A DNA stretch of 38,301 nucleotides, taken from contig JAMNXV010000195.1 in assembly GCA_023623185.1 (NCBI GenBank), forward strand, positions 1-38,301, read 5' to 3'. How positions within the stretch are numbered: position 1 is the stretch's first letter; every line of letters begins with the position of its first letter. Shown in pieces: positions 29,902 to 38,129 of this stretch. This stretch comes from Bacillota bacterium (lineage in GTDB: Bacteria > Bacillota > Sulfobacillia > Symbiobacteriales > Symbiobacteriaceae). The notes beneath the pieces are model-generated. The model searched no databases. It had not been told where the DNA came from and saw only the letters and a list, made by a program, of their open reading frames with translations. A program made the translations under genes and the position numbers.

Positions 29902-30729
29902 TTGAGGATCATTGCAGATCTCCACACCCGGGTGCGGACCGGTCAGGCCTCCGACTGCGTGGAGGCGCAGGTGAGCGCAGCCCTGGCCCGCGGGCTGGAG
30001 GCCGTGGCGCTGTTCGCACCCGATTCCAGGACCCTGAAGCCGGTTCTTGAGTCCGTCCGGGCGATCGACCCGCGCACGCCCACCATGCGGGTGCTGTCGG
30101 GCGCCGCCTGTCGCATCACATCGCCGGAGGGCGAACTGAGTGCGCCCCGCGCCGTGCGGCGCGGGCACGACCTGGTGCTGGCGGTGGCCACGCCGCAGTT
30201 GGCGCCGGCGGTGCAGCGCTGGATCCCCCGGTACCGCCCCGGTCTGCGCCGGGCGCTGACCGATGCCGTGGTCGCGGCCGTGTACCGAAACGACATTGAC
30301 CTCATCGCCCTACCGGGGCACCTGGAGGTTGACCCGGCGGAGCTGGCCCGCGCGTGCCGGGACCGGGGCGCGGTCCTGGAGGTATGCGCCCGGAGGCCCC
30401 GTCCGTCGGCTGCCTTCCTGCGGCAGGCTGCGCGCCTGGGCGTGCGGTTCGCCGTCACGTCGGGGGCCCGCAGGCCGGAGGAGGTGGGCGACTTCGGCGC
30501 GGCGGCTGCCCTGCTCGCGGCGGCCGGCGTGTCCCCGGAGCAGGTGGTGAACAGCGACCGGGGCGATCTCGCGGGCTGGCTGGCGGAGCGGCGTCCGTTT
30601 CTAGATTATGGCGGATGGGCCGACTGGACCAGCCACGGCGCGCGCGGGCGCGAGGCTCGCCAGAGGCGTGAGGAGCGGCATCCCAGCGACTGGGCGGACT
30701 GGTCCGCGCAGGGGGGCGAGATCCACTGA
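29902..30729 (+). CDS. PHP-domain protein with degenerate active site
   Basis: The 275-residue protein reads as a PHP-superfamily barrel: IIADLHTRV at the N terminus, LIALPGHLEVDPAELARACR, AVLEVCARRPRPSA, then VRFAVTSGARRPEEVGDFGA, where active members have GSDAH. The usual HxH at the start is reduced to His8 only (Arg10 replaces the second His), and the later His is also missing, so metal catalysis is doubtful. The C-terminal 45 residues contain two similar motifs, GGWADWTSHG and SDWADWSAQG, in a charged tail. TTG at 29902 follows GGGAGGG. PHP genes precede rapZ in several Clostridia (from memory), so a role in that cluster is conserved even if the enzyme is not. Confidence 0.75.
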   Translation: MRIIADLHTRVRTGQASDCVEAQVSAALARGLEAVALFAPDSRTLKPVLESVRAIDPRTPTMRVLSGAACRITSPEGELSAPRAVRRGHDLVLAVATPQLAPAVQRWIPRYRPGLRRALTDAVVAAVYRNDIDLIALPGHLEVDPAELARACRDRGAVLEVCARRPRPSAAFLRQAARLGVRFAVTSGARRPEEVGDFGAAAALLAAAGVSPEQVVNSDRGDLAGWLAERRPFLDYGGWADWTSHGARGREARQRREERHPSDWADWSAQGGEIH

Positions 30730-30800
30730 TGCCGCGCGCCTGACAGGAGAAGCGCGGGTCGGGGGCGAATGCTGGCGGTGAAAGTCGGGGGGTGATGGGC

Positions 30801-31697
30801 GTGGATCAGTCCATACGCCTGGTGATCGTGACCGGGATGTCGGGCGCGGGCAAGACCCAGGCCTTGAAGTATCTGGAGGATCTGGGCTTCTTCTGCGTCG
30901 ACAACCTGCCCCCGTCGCTCATGCCCAAGCTGGCCGAACTGTTCGGTCGGACCGACGGCAAGGTCAGCCGGCTCGCGCTGGGAATTGACATTCGCGGCGG
31001 CCGGTTCTTCAACGAGATCATCGGAGCCCTGCGCCAGACCGCGGACATCGGCGTGGCCTACCAGATCCTGTTCATGGACGCCTCCGACGAGGTGCTGGTC
31101 CGCCGCTACAAGGAGACCCGCCGACGCCATCCGCTGGCGGTTCAGGGCCGGCTCCTTGAGGGCATCCAGCGGGAGCGGAAGCTGCTCCAGGAGCTGCGCG
31201 GCCTCGCGACCTTCATCATCGACACGACGAACCTGACGCCCGCCGATCTGCGCAAGGAGCTCCACAAGCGGTTCGGCCAGGACCCGGAGAGCCCCGACTT
31301 CCACGTGAACGTGGTCTCGTTCGGGTTCAAGCACGGCGCGGTGCTGGACGCCGACCTGCTGTTCGACGTGCGCTTTCTGCCCAACCCGCATTACGTGCCA
31401 GACCTCCAGCCGCTGACCGGCGAGGATCCGGCGGTGGAGGACTACGTGATGAAGTGGAACACGACGCAGCAGTTCTACCGGCGGCTCACCAGCCTGATCG
31501 GCTTTCTGCTGCCGCATTACGTGGCCGAGGGGAAGAGCCTGCTGACCATCGCCATCGGCTGCACCGGCGGGCAGCACCGCTCCGTCTGCCTGGCCCGCCG
31601 GCTGGCGGACTGGATTCGCGAACGGGGTTACTCGGTCTCGGTGGAGCACCGCGACATGCCCCGCCGTGCCGCGCGCGCGGAGGAGGGGCAGCCGTGA
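30801..31697 (+). CDS. rapZ: RNase adapter / nucleotide-binding protein RapZ (YvcJ)
   Basis: The protein of about 298 residues has an N-terminal P-loop, LVIVTGMSGAGKTQALKYLE, followed by FFCVDNLPPSLMPKL, RRHPL, and a C-terminal domain with FLPNPHYVPDL, TIAIGCTGGQHRSVCLARRL and VSVEHRDM. It is the RapZ/YvcJ family: it binds nucleotides, in E. coli it senses glucosamine-6-phosphate through an sRNA pathway, and in Bacillus YvcJ affects competence. Which applies here is unknown. Starts at 30792, 30795 and 30801 are in frame; 30801 is best spaced from GGGGGGTGAT. Its stop overlaps the ATG of yvcK by one base, and it heads the rapZ-yvcK-whiA cluster. Confidence 0.95.
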   Translation: MDQSIRLVIVTGMSGAGKTQALKYLEDLGFFCVDNLPPSLMPKLAELFGRTDGKVSRLALGIDIRGGRFFNEIIGALRQTADIGVAYQILFMDASDEVLVRRYKETRRRHPLAVQGRLLEGIQRERKLLQELRGLATFIIDTTNLTPADLRKELHKRFGQDPESPDFHVNVVSFGFKHGAVLDADLLFDVRFLPNPHYVPDLQPLTGEDPAVEDYVMKWNTTQQFYRRLTSLIGFLLPHYVAEGKSLLTIAIGCTGGQHRSVCLARRLADWIRERGYSVSVEHRDMPRRAARAEEGQP

Positions 31698-33070
31698 TGC
31701 GCATGCTGCGCTGGTTTGCGCCGGGGCTCCACATCAAGCGGTGGCTGCTGGTCGCCGTTCTCGGCGTCGCCCTGGTGGTGGTGGGTCTCTCGCTGACCCT
31801 GCGAATCAACGTGTACAGCCTTCTGGGCGCCTGGCTGGTGGAGAACCTCGCCGCCACCGCGGCCGTTCTTTACACGGGCCCGGTTGTGGCCGGCGTCGCG
31901 GCTGCAGCCCTGGGGGTGGTGCTCACCTGGGTGGGCGTCAGCCGGCTGGTGAACTCCGTGCTCTCCACCCTGACGGCCCGGGAGGAGGGCGTGGCCGACG
32001 CGTTCCTGGAGCGGCGGCTCCTGCTGCGGGGGCCGCGCGTGGTCGCCGTGGGCGGCGGGACGGGGATTCCCACCCTGCTGCGCGGCATGAAGCAGTACAC
32101 CGCGAACCTTTCGGCCGTGGTCACCGTGGCGGACGACGGCGGCTCCTCGGGCCGGCTCCGCACCGAGTTCGGCATCCTGCCGCCGGGCGACATCCGCAAC
32201 TGCCTGATCGCCCTGGCGGACATCGAGCCGCTGATGGAGCGGCTGTTCCAACACCGCTTCACCAACGGGGAGGGGCTGGCCGGCCACCCCTTCGGAAACC
32301 TGTTCATCCTGGCGATGACCGAGGCCACGGGCGACTTCTACCAGGCGGTCAGGGCGGCCAGCGAGGTGCTGGCCGTGCGGGGGCGGGTGCTGCCGTCCAC
32401 CCTGGACCACGTGGTGCTGCGGGCGGAGCTGGCCGACGGGCGGATGGTATCCGGCGAGTCGGCGATCGGCAAGGCCGGCAGCTCCATCCGCCGGGTCTTC
32501 CTGGACCGGGCCGACGGCGCGGGAGAGGTCAGGGCCCTCGACGACGTGCTCACGGCCATCCAGGAGGCCGAGCTGATCGTGCTGGGCCCAGGCAGCCTGT
32601 ATACCTCGATCATCCCGAACTTGCTGGTGCCCGGGGTGGCGGACGCGATCCGGCAGTCGCCCGCGCTGAAAATCTATGTGTGCAACATCATGACCGAACC
32701 CGGGGAGACCGACGGGTTCAGCGTCTCACACCACCTCAGAGCCCTGATCGACCACGCCGGATACGGCCTGGTGGACATCTGCCTGGCCAACACCCGGGCG
32801 GTGCCCGCGCAGCTGCGGGACAGGTACAGGCAGCAGGGCGCGGAGGCCGTGGCCATCGACCCGGCCGCCTACCGGCTGGGGGTGCAGGTGGTCGCGCGGG
32901 ATCTCCTGCGGGTGGAGGGGGACTACGTGCGCCATGACCCGGAGAAGCTGGCCCAGGCGATCGGCCACCTGTTCCTGGCCCGGCGCCCGCACGTGGGCCA
33001 CACCCCCTGGGAGTTCTTCCTGTTTCGACAGCGACTGCGGGAGCGTTCCCGCCTGGAGGGGAGTCGTTAG
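31697..33070 (+). CDS. yvcK: Gluconeogenesis factor YvcK (CofD-like) with N-terminal membrane anchor
   Basis: The 457-residue protein has two membrane helices in the first 85 residues (LLVAVLGVALVVVGLSLTLR and VVAGVAAAALGVVLTWVGVS). Then comes a CofD/YvcK domain with VVAVGGGTGIPTLLRGMKQY, TVADDGGSSGRLRTEFG, GHPFGNLFI and LGPGSLYTSIIP, the UDP-sugar-binding fold. B. subtilis YvcK is soluble and is required for growth on gluconeogenic carbon and for envelope integrity; the anchored form occurs in some Clostridia. The ATG at 31697 shares its A with the rapZ stop, behind AGGAGGGG (31681-31688). It is adjacent to the EI-like/aldolase gene with no gap. Confidence 0.95.
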   Translation: MRMLRWFAPGLHIKRWLLVAVLGVALVVVGLSLTLRINVYSLLGAWLVENLAATAAVLYTGPVVAGVAAAALGVVLTWVGVSRLVNSVLSTLTAREEGVADAFLERRLLLRGPRVVAVGGGTGIPTLLRGMKQYTANLSAVVTVADDGGSSGRLRTEFGILPPGDIRNCLIALADIEPLMERLFQHRFTNGEGLAGHPFGNLFILAMTEATGDFYQAVRAASEVLAVRGRVLPSTLDHVVLRAELADGRMVSGESAIGKAGSSIRRVFLDRADGAGEVRALDDVLTAIQEAELIVLGPGSLYTSIIPNLLVPGVADAIRQSPALKIYVCNIMTEPGETDGFSVSHHLRALIDHAGYGLVDICLANTRAVPAQLRDRYRQQGAEAVAIDPAAYRLGVQVVARDLLRVEGDYVRHDPEKLAQAIGHLFLARRPHVGHTPWEFFLFRQRLRERSRLEGSR

Positions 33071-34363
33071 ATGGCGGTTTTCAGCGCCCGGGGCGTCTGG
33101 CCCGGGGAAGCAGAGGGACGCATCTTCTGGGTGGACGCGGAGGCGAAACCGGAGCGGGCCAGCTGCGCCGACCGGCCGGCCGAGATCGGCCGGCTGCGGG
33201 AGGCGGTCAGCCGCGCCCTTGCCGACCTGGATGGCTGGATGGAGCGGCAGCCGACCCTGGGAGGCCGGGTGCTCCTGCAGCACTGCAGGGAAGCGCTGCA
33301 GGACCAGGCCTTCATGCAGCGGGTCACCATGCTGATCGACCAGCACGGCCTGGCGGCCCCCAGCGCTCTGGTGGAGGCGGCGGGGCTGGTGGGGAGCATC
33401 ATGGCCCGCAGCGAGGAGCTTCAGGAGCGGGCCCGGGCCCTGGAGGAGACGGCCCGGTGGCTGGCGCGCCGGCTGGCCGGCGACCGCTACCCCCCGGACG
33501 CCATCCTCGCAGGCCAAGCCTTTTCGGCGCTCGAGCTGCTGGACCGGACGCAGCCCGCGGTGATGGCCGCCGGCGAGCCGGCGGTGGTGGGCGATGCGCC
33601 GCTGCTCTGGGGCGTGGATGCGGTCTCGCCGGAGTGGCACGGCAGGCCGGCCCGCATCAGCGGGGGCGCCCTCATCATCGGAGAGGAGGCAGAGGCTGAC
33701 ACAGTGCGATACGAGGCAGAGCGCAGGGCGGTGCTGTCGGTCGCGCGCCGCATGCACGCCGACGGGCTGGTGCGGCTGACGGCGGGCAACGTCTCCTGCC
33801 GCATCCCCGGTACGTCCCTGTTCGCCATTACCCCCAGCGGCATGCCCTACGATGCGCTGGAGCCCGCGGACATCTGCATTCTGGACCTGGACGGCCGCGT
33901 GGTGGACGCGCGGCGGCGCCCTTCCACGGAAATGCCGCTGCACCGGCTCACCTACCTGCGGCGTCCGGACGTGGGCGCGGTGGTGCACACGCACTCCATC
34001 TATGCGTCGGCATTCGCCTGCACCGGGCAGGAGCTTCCGGTCATCTCCACGGAGCTGGCCGGGCTGGTGGGCGGGACGATCCGCTGCGCGCCGTACGCGC
34101 CCAGCGGCACGGAGACCTTCGCCGAGGTCGCCCTGGCCGCTCTGGGCAACGAGGATTTGGCGGTGCTGTTCCAGAACCACGGAGCCATGGCCGTCGGGGA
34201 GAACCTCGAGAGGGCCTACGCCGTGGCGGTGGGGCTCGAGGAGGCGGCGCAGATCTACCTGCTGGCGCGGCAGGTGGGGGAGCCCATCATCCTGCCGCCC
34301 GAGGAGCGGCGCCGCATCTTCCTCGCCAGGCGCAGGGCGTACGGCCAGTCCCGGGAGGCGTAG
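33071..34363 (+). CDS. Enzyme I-like N-terminal domain fused to class II aldolase
   Basis: The 430-residue protein has two parts. Residues about 1-200 match the N terminus of PTS enzyme I: SARGVWPGEAEGRIFWVD corresponds to the start of that protein, and REALQDQAFMQRVTMLIDQH and ALEETARWLARRLAG to its HPr-binding helices. The phosphohistidine motif (GGxxSHxxI) is absent. Residues about 215-430 are a class II aldolase (AraD/FucA type): AGNVSCR, TPSGMPYD, catalytic Glu287 in TEMPLH, zinc ligands His306 and His308 in VVHTHS and His370 in QNHGAM. The aldolase site is complete, the EI part is degenerate. ATG 33071 abuts the yvcK stop with GGAGGGG upstream. Sugar substrate unknown. The whiA start lies 3 bases downstream. 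Confidence 0.88.
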   Translation: MAVFSARGVWPGEAEGRIFWVDAEAKPERASCADRPAEIGRLREAVSRALADLDGWMERQPTLGGRVLLQHCREALQDQAFMQRVTMLIDQHGLAAPSALVEAAGLVGSIMARSEELQERARALEETARWLARRLAGDRYPPDAILAGQAFSALELLDRTQPAVMAAGEPAVVGDAPLLWGVDAVSPEWHGRPARISGGALIIGEEAEADTVRYEAERRAVLSVARRMHADGLVRLTAGNVSCRIPGTSLFAITPSGMPYDALEPADICILDLDGRVVDARRRPSTEMPLHRLTYLRRPDVGAVVHTHSIYASAFACTGQELPVISTELAGLVGGTIRCAPYAPSGTETFAEVALAALGNEDLAVLFQNHGAMAVGENLERAYAVAVGLEEAAQIYLLARQVGEPIILPPEERRRIFLARRRAYGQSREA

Positions 34364-34366
34364 ATA

Positions 34367-35311
34367 TTGTCGGATGAAGTCTCTTTCTCGGCGATGGTGA
34401 AGGCGGAGCTGGCCCTGCTGACGCCGGAGCTGCCGTGCTGCCAGCGGATGGAGCTGGCGGGGCTGGTGCGGGCGCTGGGGCGGCTGGAGCTTCAGGGGCG
34501 CGGCCGGGTCGCCCTCACCCTGTCCACCGATTCGGCCCCGGTCTCCCGCAAGGCGATCCGGCTGCTGAAGCGCGTCTCCGCGGTGGAGTACAAGGTCATG
34601 GTCATGCGCCGCCGTAAGCTGCGGAAGAACCTGGTCTACCGCATTCACATCCCGCCTCAGCCGGCGGCCATGGAGCTCCTGCAGCTGGCGGGCTTCATCG
34701 ACGCCGCGGGCCAGCCCACCGAGTGGGCGGAGCGGCCCGAACTGGCCCACGACCACTGCCGCAGGGCGTACCTGCGCGGCGCCTTCCTGGGCAGCGGCTG
34801 GGTGGCGGGTCCGGAGAAGCAGCACCACCTGGAGATCAGCACCTCGGCCACGGAGGCGGCCGACGCCCTGGGCCAGATGCTGTTCAGTTTCGGCATCTCC
34901 GCCCGGATGGCGGCCCGCCGGGAGTCGCTGATCCTCTACGTGAAGGAAGCCGACCAGATCATCCGCTTCCTGGGGCAGATCGGCGCCCACCACGCCCTCC
35001 TGCGCTACGAGGAGGTGCGCGTGGTCAAGGAGATGAAGAATCGGGTGAACCGGCAGGTGAATGCCGAGGTCGCCAACATGGTGAAGCAGGTGGACGCGGC
35101 GGCCCGGCAGGTGGAGGCCATCGAGCGGCTGAAAGCCGCCGGCGCCCTGGAGCGGGTCTCTCCCCCGCTGCAGGAACTGGCCGCCCTCCGGCTGGCGCAT
35201 CCGCACGCCAGCCTGAAGGAACTGGGGGAACTGTGCCGGCCGCCCGTCAGCAAGTCGGGCGCCGCACACCGCATGCGTCAGCTCATGGCCCTGGCCGAGT
35301 CACTGGGATGA
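34367..35311 (+). CDS. whiA: Sporulation/division regulator WhiA
   Basis: The 314-residue protein has an N-terminal LAGLIDADG-like domain (CCQRMELAGLVRALGRLEL, RRAYLRGAFLGSGWVAGPEK) and a C-terminal helix-turn-helix (LQELAALRLAHPHASLKELG and SKSGAAHRMRQLMALAE), as in WhiA. The protein binds DNA and influences sporulation in Streptomyces and division in Bacillus. Its nuclease residues are usually lost in the family. TTG at 34367 has GGGAGG (34353-34358) 8 bases upstream. It closes the rapZ-yvcK-aldolase-whiA operon; in Bacillus the HPr-like crh gene follows here, but no crh is present in this window. Confidence 0.95.
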   Translation: MSDEVSFSAMVKAELALLTPELPCCQRMELAGLVRALGRLELQGRGRVALTLSTDSAPVSRKAIRLLKRVSAVEYKVMVMRRRKLRKNLVYRIHIPPQPAAMELLQLAGFIDAAGQPTEWAERPELAHDHCRRAYLRGAFLGSGWVAGPEKQHHLEISTSATEAADALGQMLFSFGISARMAARRESLILYVKEADQIIRFLGQIGAHHALLRYEEVRVVKEMKNRVNRQVNAEVANMVKQVDAAARQVEAIERLKAAGALERVSPPLQELAALRLAHPHASLKELGELCRPPVSKSGAAHRMRQLMALAESLG

Positions 35312-35334
35312 ACAGAATACGTAGTCTTTAGAGT

Positions 35335-35362
35335 TTGCGATTGACAATCGTCATGGTACAAT
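35335..35362 (+). promoter_or_regulatory. Candidate promoter of the hepT-rex operon with embedded palindrome
   Basis: TTGCGA (35335-35340), 16 bases, then TACAAT (35357-35362). Within the promoter, CGATT (35338-35342) and AATCG (35346-35350) form a perfect palindrome around GAC. That is a good position for a repressor site. The rest of the 138 bases from 35312 to 35449 shows no gene. Confidence 0.6.
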
Positions 35363-35449
35363 AGGAATGATGTCACAAGCCCGATGTGCAGGGGCTGGCT
35401 CCTCCTTTCGGATCAAGTCCGTCCTACTTCGGAAAGAGCAGGTGATCAG

Positions 35450-36445
35450 GTGAGTTCGCAACCGCTCGCCGGCAAGACACGGCCGCTCGACGTCTTCTCA
35501 ACCATAGCCGACGACCTGCGGCAGGTGGAGACCGCGATCGAAGCGGCCTTGTCTACGCAGGAGACGATGCTGGAAGAGGTCTCGACCCATCTGCTGCGGT
35601 CGGGCGGCAAGCGCATCCGCCCGGCGCTGGTGATTCTGGCGAGCCGCTTCCCCGGCGTGGAACTGAAGCAGGTGATCGATGTGGCGGTGGCGGTGGAACT
35701 CATTCACATGGCCACCCTGGTTCACGACGATGTGGTGGACAACGCCGATCTGCGCCGCGGGCGGCCGACCGTCAACGCCGTCTGGAACAATCAGGTCTCG
35801 GTGCTCACGGGCGATTACCTGTTCGCCAAGGCGTTCACCCTGCTGGCGGACACCGGCAACAACCGCGTCGTCCGGCTCATGTCTGAAGTGGTCCGGGAGA
35901 TGAGCCAGGGGGAGCTGGCGCAGATCGCCTCCTACTTCGATGTAGACCAGACGGAAGAGCAATACTATCGGCGCATCGCCCAGAAGACGGGTTTTCTGAT
36001 CGCCGAAGCCTGCCGCCTGGGGGCCGTCATGGCCGGGGCTGAGGAGGAGCAGGTGCGGGCCGTCTACGACTACGGGATGGGCGTGGGCCTGAGCTTCCAG
36101 ATCGCCGACGACCTCCTGGACTTCTTCGGCGACGAGGGCACGGTCGGCAAGCCGGTCTGCGGCGACCTGAAGATCGGCATCCTCACGCTGCCGGTCATTC
36201 ACGCCCTGCAGCACGCGCCGAAGCGGGCCGAACTGCGCGAGCTCATCCTGACCCGGTCGATTGACGACGCGGAGGTCGAACGCGTGAAGGAGATCCTGAC
36301 GGAGGCCGGCTCCTTCGACTACGCCCGCCAGAAGGCGCGTGAGCACATCGATCGGGCTGTGCGGGCCCTGGACCAGGTGCCGACCCTTGCGACGCGGCCG
36401 GCCCTGAAGACCCTTGCAGATTTTGTTATCAACCGGAACTTCTAA
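35450..36445 (+). CDS. hepT: Polyprenyl (heptaprenyl-type) diphosphate synthase
   Basis: The 331-residue protein has all trans-prenyltransferase motifs: LLRSGGKRIRPALVILA, LIHMATLVHDDVVDNADLRR with the first DDxxD, QKTGFLIAEACRLGA, and FQIADDLLDFFGDEGTVGKP with the second DDxxD. It extends allylic diphosphates with IPP to make the long chain of menaquinone. It resembles the HepT/GerCC catalytic subunit, which works with a HepS partner not found here; a self-sufficient enzyme is possible. GTG at 35450 is used, with an AGGTGAT just upstream. The stop is 39 bases before rex on the same strand, and quinone supply and redox control go together. Confidence 0.93.
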   Translation: MSSQPLAGKTRPLDVFSTIADDLRQVETAIEAALSTQETMLEEVSTHLLRSGGKRIRPALVILASRFPGVELKQVIDVAVAVELIHMATLVHDDVVDNADLRRGRPTVNAVWNNQVSVLTGDYLFAKAFTLLADTGNNRVVRLMSEVVREMSQGELAQIASYFDVDQTEEQYYRRIAQKTGFLIAEACRLGAVMAGAEEEQVRAVYDYGMGVGLSFQIADDLLDFFGDEGTVGKPVCGDLKIGILTLPVIHALQHAPKRAELRELILTRSIDDAEVERVKEILTEAGSFDYARQKAREHIDRAVRALDQVPTLATRPALKTLADFVINRNF

Positions 36446-36484
36446 CCTTCCGGTTGTCATACTTGCGAATCAGGGGGCTGTTGC

Positions 36485-37129
36485 ATGCGACGGACCAACA
36501 TTCCTGATGCTGCCATCAGGCGATTGCCCGTGTACCTGCGGGTTGTCAGCGAACTGGCCGCCGCTGATGTTCCCATCATCTCATCGGCAGAGCTGGCCGA
36601 GAAGACGGGGCTCTCCCCGGAACAGATTCGGAAAGACCTAGCGTACTTCGGCGCCTTCGGAACCCGCGGGGTGGGCTACGACACCGCCATGCTCAGCCGC
36701 CGAATCGCCCGCATCCTGGGCATTCACCGCGGCGTGAAGGCCGCGCTCGTCGGCTTCGGGCACCTGGGGCACGCGCTCGCCCGCTACTCGCTCACCCAGC
36801 ACAAGGACATCGTCATCTCCGCAATCTTCGACGTGGACCCGGAGAAGGTGGGGCAGGACGTCCTGGGCGTGCGGGTCCAGCCCGTGTCGGAGATGGTCGA
36901 AACCTGTCGTAAGCAGGGCGTGAAGATCGGCATCATCACCGTGCCGGCGTCTGCGGCCCAGGCCACGGCCGAGCTGCTGAAGGAGGGCGGCGTCGAGGCC
37001 ATCCTGAACTTCGCGCCGGCGAAGCTGTCGGTGGACGGCGTGTTCGTGCAGAACATCGACCTGACCATCGAGCTCCAGAGTCTCGCCTACTACACTTCGG
37101 CCAGCGAGGACGATGCGGCCGAGGACTAG
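36485..37129 (+). CDS. rex: Redox-sensing transcriptional repressor Rex
   Basis: The 214-residue protein has the Rex winged helix (IRRLPVYLRVVSELAAADVP, SSAELAEKTGLSPEQIRKDL, AYFGAFGTRGVGY) and the Rossmann core (VKAALVGFGHLGHALARY, IFDVDPEKVGQ, IGIITVPASAAQ), ending in SLAYYT. Rex senses the NADH/NAD ratio and represses fermentation and respiration genes when NADH is low. No classical TTGTGAANNNNTTCACAA site is seen in front of its own operon. ATG at 36485 follows AGGGGG by about 7 bases. It is probably cotranscribed with hepT and is followed by a terminator. Confidence 0.97.
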   Translation: MRRTNIPDAAIRRLPVYLRVVSELAAADVPIISSAELAEKTGLSPEQIRKDLAYFGAFGTRGVGYDTAMLSRRIARILGIHRGVKAALVGFGHLGHALARYSLTQHKDIVISAIFDVDPEKVGQDVLGVRVQPVSEMVETCRKQGVKIGIITVPASAAQATAELLKEGGVEAILNFAPAKLSVDGVFVQNIDLTIELQSLAYYTSASEDDAAED

Positions 37130-37143
37130 TGGCACGGCAAAGC

Positions 37144-37182
37144 GGCGGCGTCCCCGGGAGGGGGGCGCCGCCAGAACTTTTT
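37144..37182 (+). terminator. Intrinsic terminator after rex
   Basis: GGCGGCGTCCCC (37144-37155) pairs with GGGGGCGCCGCC (37161-37172), with one G-U pair, around a 5-base loop, followed by AGAACTTTTT. It isolates hepT-rex from cdaA. Confidence 0.9.
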
Positions 37183-37224
37183 CGTGGGCCTGTTCGTCCA
37201 ATAGTGAGATCGATCGACGCATGC

Positions 37225-37230
37225 TATCAT
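37225..37230 (+). promoter_or_regulatory. Extended -10 box of the cdaA operon
   Basis: TGCTATCAT places TATCAT at 37225-37230 with an extended TGn. No -35 box fits at 17 bases. It lies 33 bases before the cdaA start; the leader holds a GAGAGAGAGA run at 37232-37241. Confidence 0.55.
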
Positions 37231-37262
37231 AGAGAGAGAGAAGCAGGGGTTCCCGCGAGGGG

Positions 37263-38129
37263 GTGGCTCCGGTAGACCTGACCAACGTCGTCAACTTCCT
37301 GGCCGCCCTGGGCGTACGCTCGCCGTGGGATGTGCTCCGCACGGTGCTGGACATCAGCCTGGTCGCGTACATTATTTATAAGCTTTTTTCCCTGATACGC
37401 GGCACTCGGGCGGTCCCGCTGATCAACGGTGTCATCACGCTGGTGGTCGCGCTCCAGGTGGCCGAGGCCCTGCGGTTTTATACTATTCAATTTATACTCG
37501 AAAATGTGTTCATCGCCGCGTCCGTCGCCCTGCCCATCATCTTCCAGCCCGAGCTCCGGCGGGCCCTGGAGCACATTGGACGGGGCCGGTTGCTGAAGAC
37601 GAGTTTACGCCTGGACGAGTTTGGCGATGAGGATCGGACGCGCATGATCGACCAGGTTGTGCGTGCCGCCGAGATTCTCGGGCGCACCAAGACGGGCGCC
37701 CTGATCGTCATTGAACGCGAAACCGGCCTGAACGAGTACATCGACTCCGGCATCAAGCTGGACGCCCTGGTGTCCGCGGAACTGCTGGTCAACATCTTCG
37801 TGGAGAAGACCCCGCTGCACGACGGCGCGGCGATCATCCGGCAGAACCGGGTGGCCGCTGCCGCCTGCTGGCTGCCGCTGGCCGAGGCCACTCCCCTGTC
37901 GCACGAACTGGGCACCCGGCACCGGGCCGCAGTCGGGATCACCGAGCAGACCGACTGCGTGGTGGTGATCGTGTCGGAGGAGACCGGCGTGATCTCGGTG
38001 GCGGTGCAGCGCACCCTTACCCGGAACCTGGACGAGAAGTCCCTGCGGGAGATGCTGATGAAGCTGCTGGAGCGCAGCAGGCGGCCCGGTCCGGTGCGGG
38101 GCCTCTTTAACTGGGGGGCTTCGTCATGA
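37263..38129 (+). CDS. cdaA: Diadenylate cyclase CdaA
   Basis: The 288-residue protein has three N-terminal membrane helices (ISLVAYIIYKLFSLIRG, then VPLINGVITLVVALQVAEAL and the following helix) and a DAC domain: FQPELRRALEHIGRG, GALIVIERETGLNEYI, the catalytic PLHDGAAII and the RHRAAVG motif. It makes cyclic di-AMP from ATP at the membrane, controlling potassium and cell-wall homeostasis in Firmicutes. The GTG start at 37263 has no well-placed ribosome-binding site, since the G-rich run GAGGGGG touches it. It overlaps cdaR by 4 bases. The downstream glmM partner would lie past the window end. Confidence 0.96.
   Translation: MAPVDLTNVVNFLAALGVRSPWDVLRTVLDISLVAYIIYKLFSLIRGTRAVPLINGVITLVVALQVAEALRFYTIQFILENVFIAASVALPIIFQPELRRALEHIGRGRLLKTSLRLDEFGDEDRTRMIDQVVRAAEILGRTKTGALIVIERETGLNEYIDSGIKLDALVSAELLVNIFVEKTPLHDGAAIIRQNRVAAAACWLPLAEATPLSHELGTRHRAAVGITEQTDCVVVIVSEETGVISVAVQRTLTRNLDEKSLREMLMKLLERSRRPGPVRGLFNWGASS

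Noticed and set aside
35341-35362. TTGACA at 35341 paired with TACAAT at 35357 as a promoter
   Set aside because: Only 10 bases separate them; TTGCGA at 35335 gives an acceptable 16-base spacer instead.
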